The notes: generated by a model not told the origin, from the sequence alone. A stretch of 64,000 nt of DNA from Owenia fusiformis (GCA_903813345.2 CAIIXF020000011.1:1884571-1948570), one strand, 5' to 3'; positions 1-13,098 are shown, numbered from the stretch's first letter. A program made the numbers and translations.

Positions 1-805
1 CCAGAACAAAAGACAGGGGGTGCCAGTTTATAAATCATGCCCCAGGCGACTAAGTAGAGACAAAGTTAGAAAATACAGCCATAGAGATTAGGAGAACACA
101 AATCGAAGAATAATGCCAGTTTTTTAAATCACGCCCCATGCCACTGAAGTAGGGACAAAGTAAGAAAGAACAGCCATAGAGAGAACAAGAATACAAATCC
201 CAGAATGGTGCCAGTTTATAAATCATGCCCCATGCCACTGAAGTAGGGACAAAGTTAGAACAGCCATAGAGAGAACAAGAATACAAATCCCCGAATGGTG
301 CCAGTTTATAAATCACGCCCCATGCCACTGAAGTAGGGACAAAGTTAGAAAATACAGCCATAGAGATTAGGAGAACACAAATCGAAGAATAATGCCAGTT
401 TTTTAAATCATGCCCCATGCCACTGAAGTAGGGACAAAGTTAGAAAGGACAGCCATAGAGAGAACAAGAATACAAATCCCAGAATGGTGCCAGTTTATAA
501 ATCATGCCCCATGCCACTAAGTAGAGACAAAGTTAGAAAATACAGCCATAGAGATTAGGAGAACACAAATCAAAGAATGGTGCCAGTTTATAAATCATGC
601 CCTGTGCCACTGAAGTAGGGACAACGTTAAAAGAACAGCCATAGAGAGAACAAGAATACAAATCCCAGAATGGTACCAGTTTTTAAAATCATGCCCCATG
701 CCACTGAAGTAGGGACAAAGTAAGAAAGAACAGCCATAGAGAGAACAAGAATACAAATCCCAGAATGGTGCCAGTTTATAAATCATGCCCCATGCCAGCA
801 TGTAC
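1..805. repeat. 94-bp tandem satellite, about 8.5 copies
   Basis: A unit of about 94 bp recurs from the left edge to about 805. The landmark GCCCCATGCCACT recurs near 38, 132, 228, 318, 413, 507, 600, 695 and 788. Copies differ by substitutions and small indels. Minus-strand reading frames run through several copies only because stops are sparse in the unit, so I do not call a protein. The array lies in the inferred first intron of the quaking-like gene and may continue past the window edge. Confidence 0.93.
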
Positions 806-3800
806 AACAGATGTTAGCAATTAAGCTTTGAGCAGACTACAGTATGCCAAACTTCTTGATTTATCCAGCATTTAGCAGAGTGAAACATTGCTCTCTTAGT
901 TCTTTAAAACAGCAAACAGTTCCCTTATTGCCAAGGAAAAATATAGACAGCTTTAGGAAATGGTAATGATCAAATAAATATCAATGACTAATGATGAGCG
1001 ACATATAATAGGATAGGACATACAAGTGTGTATTTCCTAATTACAGAACAGATCAACTTCTTAAAATCAATGTTTCTTATAATCGTTATGACAACCATTA
1101 AATGTGGTGATTTCCTTTGAGGGCCCATATTCGTTTTTCTTATACTGACCAATATTTCCCGAATGTGTCAGAACCTAGTATATTAGGTATATGAAACCCT
1201 CTTTTAGGGGCAAAATCTAAATATTGGAAAGGCTAACACATATGTCATTATAAATATACTAAAGTAGCTTGTGCTCAGAAATGAACTTCAAATTGTGTAA
1301 AAGGTAACAGACCAGAACAGAACATATTTTCTTAAAATAAATTGGGAACATGTGCATAAACTAAAATTTTGGAAATGTTTCTGTTTAATGATTTACTGCT
1401 TTGTATTTTTGTTTTCATTGCTTTGTATTTTTGTATTCATTGCATTTATTACAAAGCATTGATTTCATACAGGTGTTTGCTATACTGTTCTATGCCTAAT
1501 CACTCTCTGAGATTAATCAAAGTAGAATCTAAAAGATTACAACTAATCCCAGTCAGAGACTAGCTCAGCATACAAATACTACATCCTTGAATGTACCCTT
1601 TTAAAGACCAACAATCCATCCTAGAACTAGCCCCACATAAGCTACATATGTGATTGGTTAATCACTTCACTGTCAACTACCTATTGATAGGAGACACTCA
1701 TTCCATGTGTAAACTCTACTGAAACTCCATTTGAGTTATTTCAATGAGGGCGTTATGATCTCCCTTGAGAGTTAGAGCCTAGAACTACTGTAAACATATA
1801 GAAAGGGTAGATCTTCTGAGGATCAACACTGCAATTGTATTCAACATCCTCAAGGATAGTATTTCAATGCTATTTGATGGTTTTGGGGAAAAATCAAACT
1901 TATGGACCGTGTAGATCTTATCATGACCAACTGATTTCATTCAAACATCTTCAGAGTGTATGATTTCAATTATAACTTCAGAATCTCAGGGTACTTTAGA
2001 ACATGCAAGAAAAGGACTTTGAAATCATATGAAGAATAACAACAGTTCCATTAGACCAACTGACCCAATAACTCATCTTGAAAACCTCCTAGAAGATCTC
2101 CCAAAATCCCAGAGAAAATACCTTGGTTGTAATACGAAGTTGCTCCTATGAATGGTTAATGTTAGAAGAGAATGGCATGATGGGCAAAATGGTGTTGAGT
2201 TACAGACAGTTGTTGTAAGACGCACTGTACTGAGCAATGTATGCATTTGAGAAAAGCAAAATAGGATATCTGAAATGCAAAACTATATAAAACTCCTTCA
2301 ATTCATATAAACCAGAAAAAAACACAAACTGTATTTATGATCTGGAGGATCTGGGGAGTACTCAAATAAGAAATTGGAAGTCCAGTTAAAAAGATCTCAG
2401 AAATTCAAAAATCAAGAAAAAATCATAAAACCATATATAGAACCATTGAAGAAAAAAAGTAACCAACGTGCAAAAGCAATCAGATCGCAACAACATGTAT
2501 AAGCATAGCAAATACTGTTCTGAATTCCAGCTGTGAATGAAAGCCCTAAGAAAGTCAAGATTTCTATTCTTAAATCCTTTAAAGAATTTCAAACAATCAA
2601 TCCACACCTCTAAGCTGCATGTCTGAAAAAATTCAATGAGTTATGGCACATATAAAAAAACTAATATAGAAATTAAGATAAAAAGCAAAAGCACAGCTCG
2701 TTCAACCTTTTAATGTGATCTTTCAAGTCTGCATAGTTTGTTACAATATTCACAACGAAAACCAAATATTGGACATTCATAAAAGTTTAAGACTTAAAAG
2801 TGGTAGTACTGTTTGTGTACCCAAATGTAAATATGGGCTAAGTTGAACCAAACAGAATCCATGTCGAAAGCTACCAATATACCTGTACATATATTTCAAT
2901 ATCAATAATGCGATACCTTAATTACATATCAAGGCAATAATCTACTCAGGTAACGATTACAATTTATTCAATTTTGCCTTATGATATTATATAATTGTTG
3001 ACAATGTAAACAAATTGGTGGGAAACCAGAAGTCTGTTTAAGTTTACAGAACAATTGTATTCTAAATTCTGGATTGATTAATTTATGTTATGTATGACTA
3101 CATAGAATAAATGTAGAACATTTAATGGGTCAATTCCAATACAAAAAATATGAAATATACATTTTCCATTAATAACCAGTAATTCTACTGAAAAAAATTA
3201 CATAATAAAAACACTCATCAGATAAGTTGGACAATTGTTGATTGAATCAGACACAATTAGATATCCTGAAAGTGTCTAAACTAGAAATCCAACCCTCAGA
3301 ACCCCATATTCAAAACCAGCAGGCCAAGGGTAGACACCAAACAATCAATGTTTTTTTTCATATTTTCAATATGAATTCCTTCACAGTCGAACTCCATAGC
3401 TTCACACCTTGACACACTGAGCCTAAATAGCCTAATTGTCCCAAACATTAATATTACCCAAGGTAAAAACACAATCAACAATATTAGCTCAATCTATGTG
3501 ACTACACATGAAGATGGGCCGATTAAATTATAAAGTGTGCTTGTTAATGTAATTCTTAAAATCGCGGATTCGGTAGTATTGAATCTCTAATAAAGATGGC
3601 GCGAAAGTTTTTCCTTATAAGGTCAAAATATTTCCCATGATGCAGTTCGCGGGGGAACAAAATTTTTCTACCTTGTTTTTCCCCGTTGGTTTAACATGGG
3701 GATTTTCATACCCATTTTTCAAGCGATATTTTCGATCGAATCTCCATGCGATCGGAGAAAACAAACTATCAGAAACAATTAGTCTTTTAATAATCTTTAT

Positions 3801-4563
3801 ATAACATATATTTTTTTTCATTTTATTGGCTCCTAACGGGGTGAAAACAATGATTGAAAATGGGAGTATATTCCGGAAGAGAAGAAGTCACGTGACTAGT
3901 CGCCATATTGGAAAAAGCAATTCCATTGACTTTCAACACGTTCATGCCAATATTACCGCACTACAAACTGTAACATCGATGCAACAACTGAATAAAAGTA
4001 CTCATCTTCATATTACATTATAGAGTTACGTTGAAAACCCACAAACAACTGAGCATTTGACCAAAGAAGACACGTCGCTATTATCTAGGTCAAGTTTAGT
4101 GGTTCGAAAGCAAATCTTACATACTCGTTTCCGAATTTTGTTGTTAATTGTATAATCTTTTATTGATTAAATCTGGTATACTGACTATTAATTCAATGAC
4201 AAAGAAGAAGAATTCCGATGGTGTCATTTTTTTATTTAGCTTGCGGGTGTAAAAACAAAATTGCGTAATTAATTTGATTTAGAACTTTCGGGTCTCACAA
4301 ATAGCTACACGAAATGCATCGTTGAAAAATATTGACCAATCAAATTTTGTCCTTTTTGAGTACATATATGCACCATATATGCGAACGGTCTGATTCAAAG
4401 AGCGAACAGCGAAATGGAGAATTAACAAAATCAGTAACCATGGGAAAGCATATCCATGTTTTAACGAGAACAGCCGATTTGTCATTCAGATTAATTCAGA
4501 GTCCCTCTTAATGCCCAAGTCACATTTTCTCCGATTTTCAATCTGGTACTCGGTCAATTGGGC

Positions 4564-4595
4564 ATTTTGTTCAAAATTATATTTTTGAACAAAAT
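4564..4595. repeat. Perfect 13-bp hairpin
   Basis: ATTTTGTTCAAAA and its exact reverse complement are separated by six bases. It is too short to be a classified element and may be the core of a decayed MITE. Confidence 0.6.
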
Positions 4596-5441
4596 ACTCA
4601 CCGGCTGGGTGCTAGTGTTGAAGACCATTCATCAGCAACCCCACTCAGCCCCCCAAACCATTCTGTCCTTCACACAACTGCACAAGTTGGAAATTTGAAA
4701 TGCATTGGACGAAGTTGATAGCAATTTTCAACCTGGTACACTAGTAGATACATGTTTTGACTTGTAAATGTCCTTTGTAAACAGATATGTGTGCAATCCA
4801 CACATGTAATCATTTCAAAAGACTTAAATGGGACTATGTATATATTCCAATGAGATCCAAAGTTGGCAGAATTCTTTCATGAATGATTTATATCAGCTTG
4901 GATCAGTTGAGTCGAATTAATGGAACTAACAAACCTTAGGGGCAAAGTTAGTTCACCTTGTTTCACACCTCTTAAAATCTCATCAACATCATTACAATTT
5001 TACTATGACTTTATTATAAGTATAATAATGATACTTATACATATATTAAAGGCAGAATCAGATCTATAGGGGGTGAAAAAATTACAAGCAACATGTACAA
5101 TTTACCTTTTAATCTATTCTTTACAATCTCAAATACAATATCTCCAAATAGATTCATGATACATTATAAATTGGTGAAGTTATTATGGATTCATAGTTCA
5201 AAAATGGGTGAAAAAATGTTTAAATTCTCCCAAATAATTAATTTAGGAGACAGCACCTACCCTCTCTCGTTTAGACTTCTGCCAAATTTGGGAATTTCAG
5301 ATGTATTATACTAAGTTGAAGAGTAAATAGCACCAAGACACTCATGAAAATGCAGCCCAATGTTGCTATCTTTATTACATGAAATCATATTTATTTAGAT
5401 ACTTATGACATTAGAGATCTACTGTCTAATGTAATGGAAAA

Positions 5442-5473
5442 GACAGATAGATGGATGGATGGATGGACAGACA
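5442..5473. repeat. GATG/GACA microsatellite
   Basis: Short imperfect tetranucleotide run of GATA, GATG and GACA units. Confidence 0.7.
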
Positions 5474-8400
5474 GCTTTATAAAAAGTTATCATAAAAGCA
5501 GAAAACAGAATCAGAAAATTACAGCAAACCTAACTGCAAATATACTAGCTTGTTGGTATAGGGAAGACAGTATACAAGTCAGAGGGGCATTTATCATTTA
5601 AATTGGAAAGATAAGTGGTTTTTCCACATGGCCGCCCATCTTGTACTCGACTATAATTTGAATCATTTTTAAGCCAAAAAGCCACAGTGGCATTTATATT
5701 GATGAATAAGGGGCATTCTGCAGTATGAAACCCTTTTTGTACCATTTTGATTTTTCACCAATAAGTGTATTTTGTTAAAATTTTCAACTACCCATTTTTA
5801 CATAACCAAATGGACTGTACAAAGCCTACAAAATTCAGTAGCTACAAATTCAAAACCAAATTCATGAAAATTGTCTCACTTTATGTAATAACACTTTATC
5901 ATGGATATTTCAGTTGCAGCTTTGCATATAAATTTTGGATCAATCAGGTTTGGGCTGAATACCAAACCACTAAGGAGATTATTTTATTTTTGGGTCCTAC
6001 ATAATACCTATTTAGCCCTCTAAAGCTTAACTTCACGTTCACAAATACTGCACTGAACTGCTCAATTTTTACAATTGATAATAATTTTAGACAATAGTTA
6101 TTTCATAACGACAATAGCCTAATGCGCAACAATAATTCTTTGAGGACCTTTCTCGGCTCCAGTAGAAAATAACACATGTAAACAATCTAATAAGTCATAA
6201 AGATCTTTTCAATACTGTGCTAAACAACTCAAATCACAAATAAAAACAATATGGAGAGAATTGTAAATAGCTTATTCTAGCTGGTTGCCCTGGACAACTG
6301 GATATAAACTGTCCTTATTTCTCACTGTTTTTGAATTTCATAAAAATGTTAACATTACTATTGAATGGTGTTCTCATGCTAAACTGAAACTTTAGTTTCA
6401 GCTGGTTGCCTCTATTCAGTTAAATATAAAAGGGGACAAAAGACAACCCTGATGAACTCCTTTGAGTGAAATACCTGTTCAAGATGGATGGTCACAACCA
6501 TTATCAGAACCTCATGACCCATGCATTAACGATTTTTAACTCATGTATAAATTCTGTACACATGTCAAAAAATGAATTGGATTTATGTTTGGGTTAAAAT
6601 AATCAAAATTTAAGGAGTACATTCGAAACTTTAGAGGGACGTTCGCATTCATAAATGTCAACGCAAAATCTAGGGGTGGGATCAGGAATTCTAGATACAT
6701 ACATCTGTGTGAGACTCATTCAAAAACTATGGCTGGTATACAGTTAAAACTCTCAAGACTCACAAAATAATAAAATTGAATACATAAATTTACAAAATTT
6801 CTTTTTCAAAAAGTAAAAAACATTATTTTTTATTCTCTATATCAGAATGAAAGCTAATAGCAATAGTAAGATTCTATAGATGTATGACAAGTGTTTTATC
6901 ACCTAGATTTTCATGACAAGTGGCAATATACCTAATTCTTATAGCGTAATAGCTGAATAAATAGAATAATACTTGAGCAAGTACACACAATAGATAACAA
7001 CTTGTTAACCTATCAATCTGAACGAGTAATAGAGATAATACTAAATAATCAATGGATATAATTGAGAGTATAACAGATTGGTATAATTCATAATTGATTG
7101 AGTCTAATTTGATTAAATAGTAGCTAATGTCACAGAACAATCATGGATCTAATAGGATAGTACAATACTGGACCTAATAACATGGGGATATCACACCGAA
7201 TAGCATGAGAACATCACACCTTATAACATCGAACAATCACCTTATATCACCTAGTATTGGATAATCACACAAGCATTCCAAAGCAGCAGAGCAAGAATTT
7301 GGCCAATTCTAAATGTCACTTCAATTTCAAAATTGGTTCAATCATGTATTAAAGGATATAGAACGGAATGGACACAAATGAAAATGTTGTAAATTTTCTC
7401 TAATTTAAATGCAAAGATTGAAAGAATAGTTCTACTGAATGGCTGAAGTACATACACAGTAGTCTGGTAATATTTTATATTCAAATTTAGTGATGTTATC
7501 AAAATTATCAAAATCAATGTGTCATTATTAATCTTATTAACACTAATACAGCCAAATATTAAATGGCATTAATGAGCATTTGTAGATTTAATTGATATGA
7601 TATCAAGAGATAATCACATCATCAATATTCATGAATACATATATATTACAGGATGTCAGCATTAGTTATTAGCAACGGTTTCTATACTGTAGAAGAACTG
7701 GTCTAACGCTTAGAGCATATAAATGATAAATGGTTTAGTTACTAGCAAAGGACATAGTCATTTAATCAACTACATTGTTTTAGGGAGCGCTAATGAAAAT
7801 CAGAAAAATCAATGAAAGAGGAAAAGGTTGGGAAAGTTATAGAATAAATCACTGCGATTAACTCTAGCCAAGATCTAGTGTGTGATATGCTTTTAAGACA
7901 ATAACATTCATAGGTTTGTTCTATTAGAAATGTGTACGATCTAACACCCAAAGCGTCTAAGATCATTCATTTATGACACGTCTTGCCAAGTATCATCATT
8001 TCTCACGCTAATGGAAAAGACTAGTACTGATTAGTTTTTTTGTGATATGAGTAAAAATTGTCCTTCCTTTTCATAAAGCCTGATGAATTAAATGTGATGT
8101 ATCGATAATATTTTCTATTTAGGTCTCCGGAGCTTTGGAGGAAAACAGATTAGAAATGTAGTCAAGACTGAAGCTGGATGGGGGTGGCGTGGTATCGTCG
8201 TCCAGGAAAAGAATCATGCATGACTGGTTCCAAGAACCATTTTTACATGTCTTATATGTTAGTGCTAGAAGTGAGTTTCTTTCACCATCGTAGCATTCAT
8301 CCCTTCATTACAAACAGTCATTCAAAAGTGATGTTCCACTTCAACCCTTAGCCGACAATAATTATTTTAGCCTTCATAATTTTCATTCGAACGACTCTTC

Positions 8401-8975
8401 CTGTTACCTGTTAAAATCAACTTTGTGCTGCGATTTATAAACTTCGAATTGAATTGATACCAAGTACTACATTCCTCGATTGAAAGAAACCAGTCATAAG
8501 CTTTAATGACAATAGAAAATCCATTGGCAAGTTATTGAAAGGGCCTTTGTTGACTAGAGCATATAGGTTTCAATATGGCCGCTGTATGTACAGATTTTTG
8601 GGTAAAAATACTGTATCGGAATGCACTTATAATTCGACATTTATAGCCCCTATAGAGGCAATAAAGATATCAGGTAGTAAATTCATATCAATAGTTCATG
8701 AGCTCGGTATATGTAGTGGTTTATAAGAGACATAAGCTCATGTACGAGAACTCAAAAAGTCGAGCAACTTCGGAAAAGTTTTTTTCAGAAGTTTTTCAGA
8801 AGCACAACAAACATTTTACTGGGCAATTTTCAACTATTTTCTACAGCCAAATAATACGGCATCACAGAGGTTAGCGAGCATATTCACAACAACTGTGTCA
8901 AAGACGTCAATTGTAATGACAGAAATGTAAATAAAAGTGACATTTGGTTACATATTTGAAGGAAAGAAAACTCAC

Positions 8976-9102
8976 CTTCGTCAAGGATTCTTTCTAAGTG
9001 GTGAAATACATTTGGAAATGCTTGTATCTGTTTCTTATCCTTTAGTAGTTGTGCGAGATATTCCGGCGTGTTCCTTTCCTCTTTGTTAGTTTCAGTCCCC
9101 AT
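8976..9102 (-). CDS. QKI: First coding exon of a quaking/HOW-type STAR RNA-binding protein
   Basis: The exon encodes 42 residues plus one base, starting at ATG 9102 in a good initiation context (AACATGG) and ending at a GTGAGT donor (GT at 8975-8974, phase 1). The string YLAQLLKDKKQIQAFPNVF followed by HHLERILDE matches the N-terminal QUA1 dimerisation region of Drosophila HOW and vertebrate QKI, whose first coding exon also ends just after LDE. QUA1 forms the dimer; the KH and QUA2 RNA-binding parts would be on later exons left of the window. Family members control splicing, export and stability of mRNAs in muscle and glia. The call rests on one exon; another STAR family member is the main alternative. 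Confidence 0.85.
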
Positions 9103-9290
9103 GTTAAAAAGCTTGAGCCCAGTTGTAACTACCTGAGTGGGTGAGAAGAGTTAGAATGGCTATAAAGTCATCGGTGCATCTACTTTCTTTGCCACTGTTC
9201 GCCAAAATTTGTTTATGAACACGTGCACCCTTCTGCGCATGTCCGGATTTTCGGGCGATGCCAATCAATAGGGGTGCAAGGATAAAATCC
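9103..9290 (-). promoter_or_regulatory. Probable 5' UTR and promoter-proximal region of the quaking-like gene
   Basis: This stretch lies directly upstream of the quaking-like ATG and is richer in GC and CpG than the flanking AT-rich DNA. Its frames do not continue the QUA1 frame, so it is read as leader. No convincing TATA box is seen. An acceptor-like CCACTCAG at about 9138-9131 could mark an upstream untranslated exon. Confidence 0.35.
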
Positions 9291-9568
9291 ATACTTGTTG
9301 CTTTTTGGAGGGAAACTATATTTATGCGATTATTACATTAAAATATCAAATTTAATTCAATAAAACATTGGATATATGCATAAATATATAATTAAAGCTG
9401 AAATCCATCCCTGATCATCTAAAATGTCTTTAAATAAAATAAAGTTTAGAACTTTATTAGGTACTTTTCAAAACGTACACCCCTTCTACATATTGTTGAT
9501 TAAATTAAGCTCATAAATATGTAGCAACTTATGAATATTTAATGAGGCATGAACAAAATGGGTCATAC

Positions 9569-9668
9569 CTGTTATACAAAACATCACTTGTTTGATCATT
9601 CCAAAAATTTCATTTTCACTGCCCGCAAATTGTCGAGGCAAAGAAACATAAGTGTACTGAGACATCAT
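9569..9668 (-). CDS. Possible small coding exon, unknown product
   Basis: On the minus strand ATGATG at 9668-9663 opens 33 codons beginning MMSQYTYVSLPRQFAGSENE and ending at a GTATGA donor (GT at 9568-9567, phase 1). Amino-acid composition is less skewed than in neighbouring AT-rich frames. I recognise no family. Splicing it to the quaking-like exon through the CCACTCAG acceptor would not keep the frame, so it is not an obvious alternative N-terminus. It could be a separate gene's first exon or chance. Confidence 0.2.
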
Positions 9669-10768
9669 ATTTATTTATCTTCCATGAATGAAATTTGAAG
9701 TTAATTTTTACAGATTCTGTTAAAACTGTCGGACTAGGCCTAACCTACAGGTTTTTTTGGAAAACTACCCCGCCTCAATCAAGTCCTGATCACTGAAACT
9801 TTTATTTTAACAAAAGATCGGTATTTTAAAAAAATCAACTTTTTTTAAATAAGCTTAGGCTTTAGCTATTCATCTATACTTTATCATCTAAATCACAATA
9901 CTTTTATTTTGTTATATGTAAATGGCACGTCGATTGGTGGCGGATAATGTAAATTAACTTCACATGAAAAAACACTATAAATTAGTCAAACTTCACTCTT
10001 AAATTTTTAAATACCGAATTATTGTTGAAACAAAAATGAAAAAAACAAGACTCTGATTGGTTTCACGCCATCTATTTAATAATAGACCTGCCTCTTCTAT
10101 GAAAAGAGTGACCATCATCAAAATAAAATAGGCCTAATACACAGTCCTTCTAGGATCCCTGGCAACACTATCATGGGCGTAGCGGCTGTTACGCACAGCA
10201 CGCCCGTGCGTATCAAATGAATTTGAAAAAAATTAAAAATCTGTTAAAAGTTGCACATTTATTCCTGATTCGGTATTTGTAGGCTTACACTATTTAACCA
10301 TTAAGTTTTATCAGAATAGAACTTTTTAAAGTTGATAAAAACGCTCAGATTGCATCAAATAACGTCTTCAAAAAAATTCCCGGGGAAACATACCCCCGGA
10401 CCCTCCAAGATGCGCGGCCTAAGGCCATGTATAATCAGACATCCTCAAGTGGACCTACCAACTCAAAATAGAGCCATACGCCCATGGCTATCACGACAAT
10501 TAAGACGACGAAGACCGTTCCTACCTTATGGGAGTGGGAGACAGTGGCAAACAAACAAACAAGCAGACAAACATAGTAATTCAAACTATTTCAATATAAC
10601 TATTTGCATGGACCTCTGAGGATAGAAATCCATGCTAAATATGTGAGATAACTTTTAAGAACTTATAAGCGACGGTAGTGGTTCCCTTTTGTGAGTTTAC
10701 ACCGTATTTATGATTGGAATTTTATAAAATGATTAAATGACTTTCGAAATTTTTAAAAATTGTCTGAT

Positions 10769-10830
10769 ACCCTTTGCAATCGTTCGATTTCACTTCTTAA
10801 AAGAGAGCTTCGTCTTCAGAATTTCACATT
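10769..10830 (+). mobile_element. Partial copy of the TACCCT short MITE family
   Basis: Begins TACCCTTTGCAATCG and carries the family core AAAAGAGAGCTTCGTCTTC. The other terminus is not clear, so this is a broken copy. Related copies are at 10926, 13050, 15053, 57935 and 59700. Confidence 0.6.
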
Positions 10831-10925
10831 GAAAAAATAATTTTTCACAAAAACTTCACATATTCATTTTGAGATGTTTTAATATTGATTAATCTTAAAA
10901 CACCCAGATGAAATTTGTGTTGTTA

Positions 10926-10976
10926 TACCCTGCCTGCAGAGTCTAGTTAAACTACAGAAGACGAATGCAAAGGGTA
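10926..10976 (-). mobile_element. 51-bp MITE with perfect 9-bp target duplication
   Basis: The unit opens TACCCTGCCTGCAG and closes GCAAAGGGTA, and is flanked on both sides by GTGTTGTTA (10917-10925 and 10977-10985). The inverted termini TACCCT/AGGGTA and the 9-bp duplication show a DNA transposon insertion, probably cross-mobilised. A 9-bp duplication fits Mutator-like transposases better than hAT (8 bp) or Tc1/mariner (TA). No coding capacity. Confidence 0.8.
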
Positions 10977-12396
10977 GTGTTGTTATGGTCTTTAGAAATA
11001 GGTAGGATATGTGGCATTGTGGGTTATACTGAAATAATTGCCATGGCAACCGGTACATATAAGCTTAATATGTTTATGTTTTATGGGATATTTCCCGAAT
11101 CTACATTTGTAAAGGTGCAGACAGACGAGCGCTGACAACATTAATGTTTTTCCCCTCTTTTCAGAGAACTTACGTCTGCATTTTTGATTTTGACTTTATG
11201 CCCGAATAACCCTGCGTCTACATTTTTGATTTTGACTTTACGCCAAAGACGTGTGCAACACTTAAGTTTACAGTAGTTTGTCAAAATTAAATCAAAATTC
11301 CCTTGACAGATAGAAGGGTCCTAAAGGGGTGCAATATGAGAAGTCAATGGGTATATAGTATGGAATCATTAGTAAGGATGGTTTATCAAATAAGGAATGT
11401 GAAATACTATACTTTACGCTTTACACTCCCTCCAAAAGTTTGTTAAACAGAAGTCTCGTTTTTGAGCTCGTATTCAGCCCTTTTCCATGTTTTTATTAAA
11501 CATTGACAGGCGGCTAAACGTGAGTTGACGCCAAATGAATTCTTTGATTAAACTTAGACTTCATTTTCATGATTTTCCAACTGAAAAAAATCTGAAATAA
11601 AAGTTTTCTGTAATATTTTGGTAAGCATTTTGAGAACACGCATTTTTCCCAGCACTACACGTTCAACAAATTAAACAATGTAATCAGCTTAAGAGCTGAT
11701 ACGAAAATCTCCTTTTGGTTGGGTGACATCGCACAGTTTGCTAATAACCTTCTTTCTGATTATAAGATATGAAAATACAACGCAGTGAATTGGATTATAT
11801 ATTTTGTTATGTTGACTTTATAATTTAGTAGATTTTACCCGCTGCTTTGGAAACGATTATCTGTTGATGTTTGAACATATTCTTATCAGATTACAATTTT
11901 TCGATCAGTTGTTTGATTTTCTTGCATTTCTAATTTACGAAACAGAGACATGTAAATGTCTCTGTATGAAAGTAGTATTTAATGATTCGTTTTACCAAGC
12001 TTAAAGAGAGAATCAGACCAAGCGTGCTGCCCAACAAAAATTGTTTCAATTTTAGAATAATTCTGGCTCCTGTCATTCCTTTTCAATTCTTGATTAAAAT
12101 GAGACTTTAATGAGATTTCAAAGCTATATGGAAAAAGGACCATTGTACACCTTGCTTGTAATTTTGTCACCCCCGTAGATCCGATTCTACCTTTTAAGAT
12201 AAGACTAGTCCCTGCGTTTAGGCTTATTAAAGAACAATTACTTTATAAATTATAAATACGGTAAAAAGTTAGTAAGGATCGAATAGAACGACAAAACAAA
12301 CAAAATTGTTATTCTGACTTTTATCTTAAATTGAAGTCATAAATATGAAAATGCCAATATACAGCAATGTGTTCAACAAAACAGAGGGTACACCTA

Positions 12397-12944
12397 CACT
12401 GGTGATCCACTCGATTACGCTGGTTACCAAAACGGTTCGTTTTGGTAACAAAATGTGGGAACATCCGGAAGGTACGATTTTTCTCGCTTCCTTATTTTAC
12501 ACGTTGTAGGCAGAATTCCCACTACATTTTTAACACAAACGTGTATCAGTACCATATGTTTAAGAAATTGTACATATTGGCGAACAAATACTATATCTAG
12601 TAGTTCAGAAGACAACAGAATCGTCGATTTTCTTTCCTCACTTAAGTTACATAAACGGTTTGGGTTAAAAGTGCAGCTCTTAACTGTTTTTCGAGAAACC
12701 GTTTATGTAACTTAAGTGAGGAAGTAAATCGACGATTCTGTTGTCCTCTGAGCTATTTTTCGCAAACATGTACATTTTCTAAAACATATGATACTGATGT
12801 ACGTTGTGAGAAAAAACGTCGTGGGGATTCTGCCTACAACGCATGAAATAAGGAAGAAAGAAAAATCGTGCCTTCGACGGTCCGACATTTTGTTACCAAA
12901 ACGGTTCGTTTTGGTAACCAGCGTAATCGAGTGGATCACCAGTG
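12397..12944. mobile_element. 548-bp foldback MITE with arms over 250 bp
   Basis: The two halves are near-perfect reverse complements over almost their whole length, from CACTGGTGATCCACTCG on the left to CGAGTGGATCACCAGTG on the right, with the centre near 12670. A second inner palindrome (ACCAAAACGGTTCGTTTTGG) sits in each arm. The open frames on both strands (12424-12715, 12712-13045) are mirror shadows of the palindrome. I could not identify a target duplication. A half copy is at 27505-27793. Confidence 0.9.
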
Positions 12945-13049
12945 ACGAAGCTAGTAGATCATTTCATTTGGCAATTCGTCATGGTTATCAATTAAATATA
13001 GATGGCAGATGCTACTGTACTTCGGCGACGAAGACACTTAAATAATCTA

Positions 13050-13098
13050 TACCCTTTGCATTCGTTCGATATCGCCTCTCAAAAGAGAGCTTCGTCTT
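13050..13098 (+). mobile_element. Partial TACCCT short MITE
   Basis: Starts TACCCTTTGCATTCGTTCG and carries AAAAGAGAGCTTCGTCTT; the right terminus is missing. Confidence 0.6.

Larger units (their letters stand above)
806..8975 (-). other. Inferred intron 1 of quaking-like gene; no exon found
   Basis: No exon of the STAR/KH protein that starts at 9102 is visible on the minus strand here, so its second exon must lie left of the window. All open frames are under 90 codons, low in complexity and unlike any family I know. Small items seen: a 13-bp perfect stem with a 6-nt loop at 4564-4595, a short GATG/GACA microsatellite at 5442-5473, and a patch at 3890-3925 with a CACGTGAC E-box beside CGCCATATTGG that could be a regulatory site. 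Otherwise I see nothing. Confidence 0.5.

Noticed and set aside
50-807. Minus-strand frames in the first 800 bp
   Set aside because: Read-through of the 94-bp satellite unit; hydrophobic composition is a by-product of its sequence.
12424-13045. Four mirrored frames of 60-90 codons
   Set aside because: They lie in the two arms of a palindrome and mirror each other.
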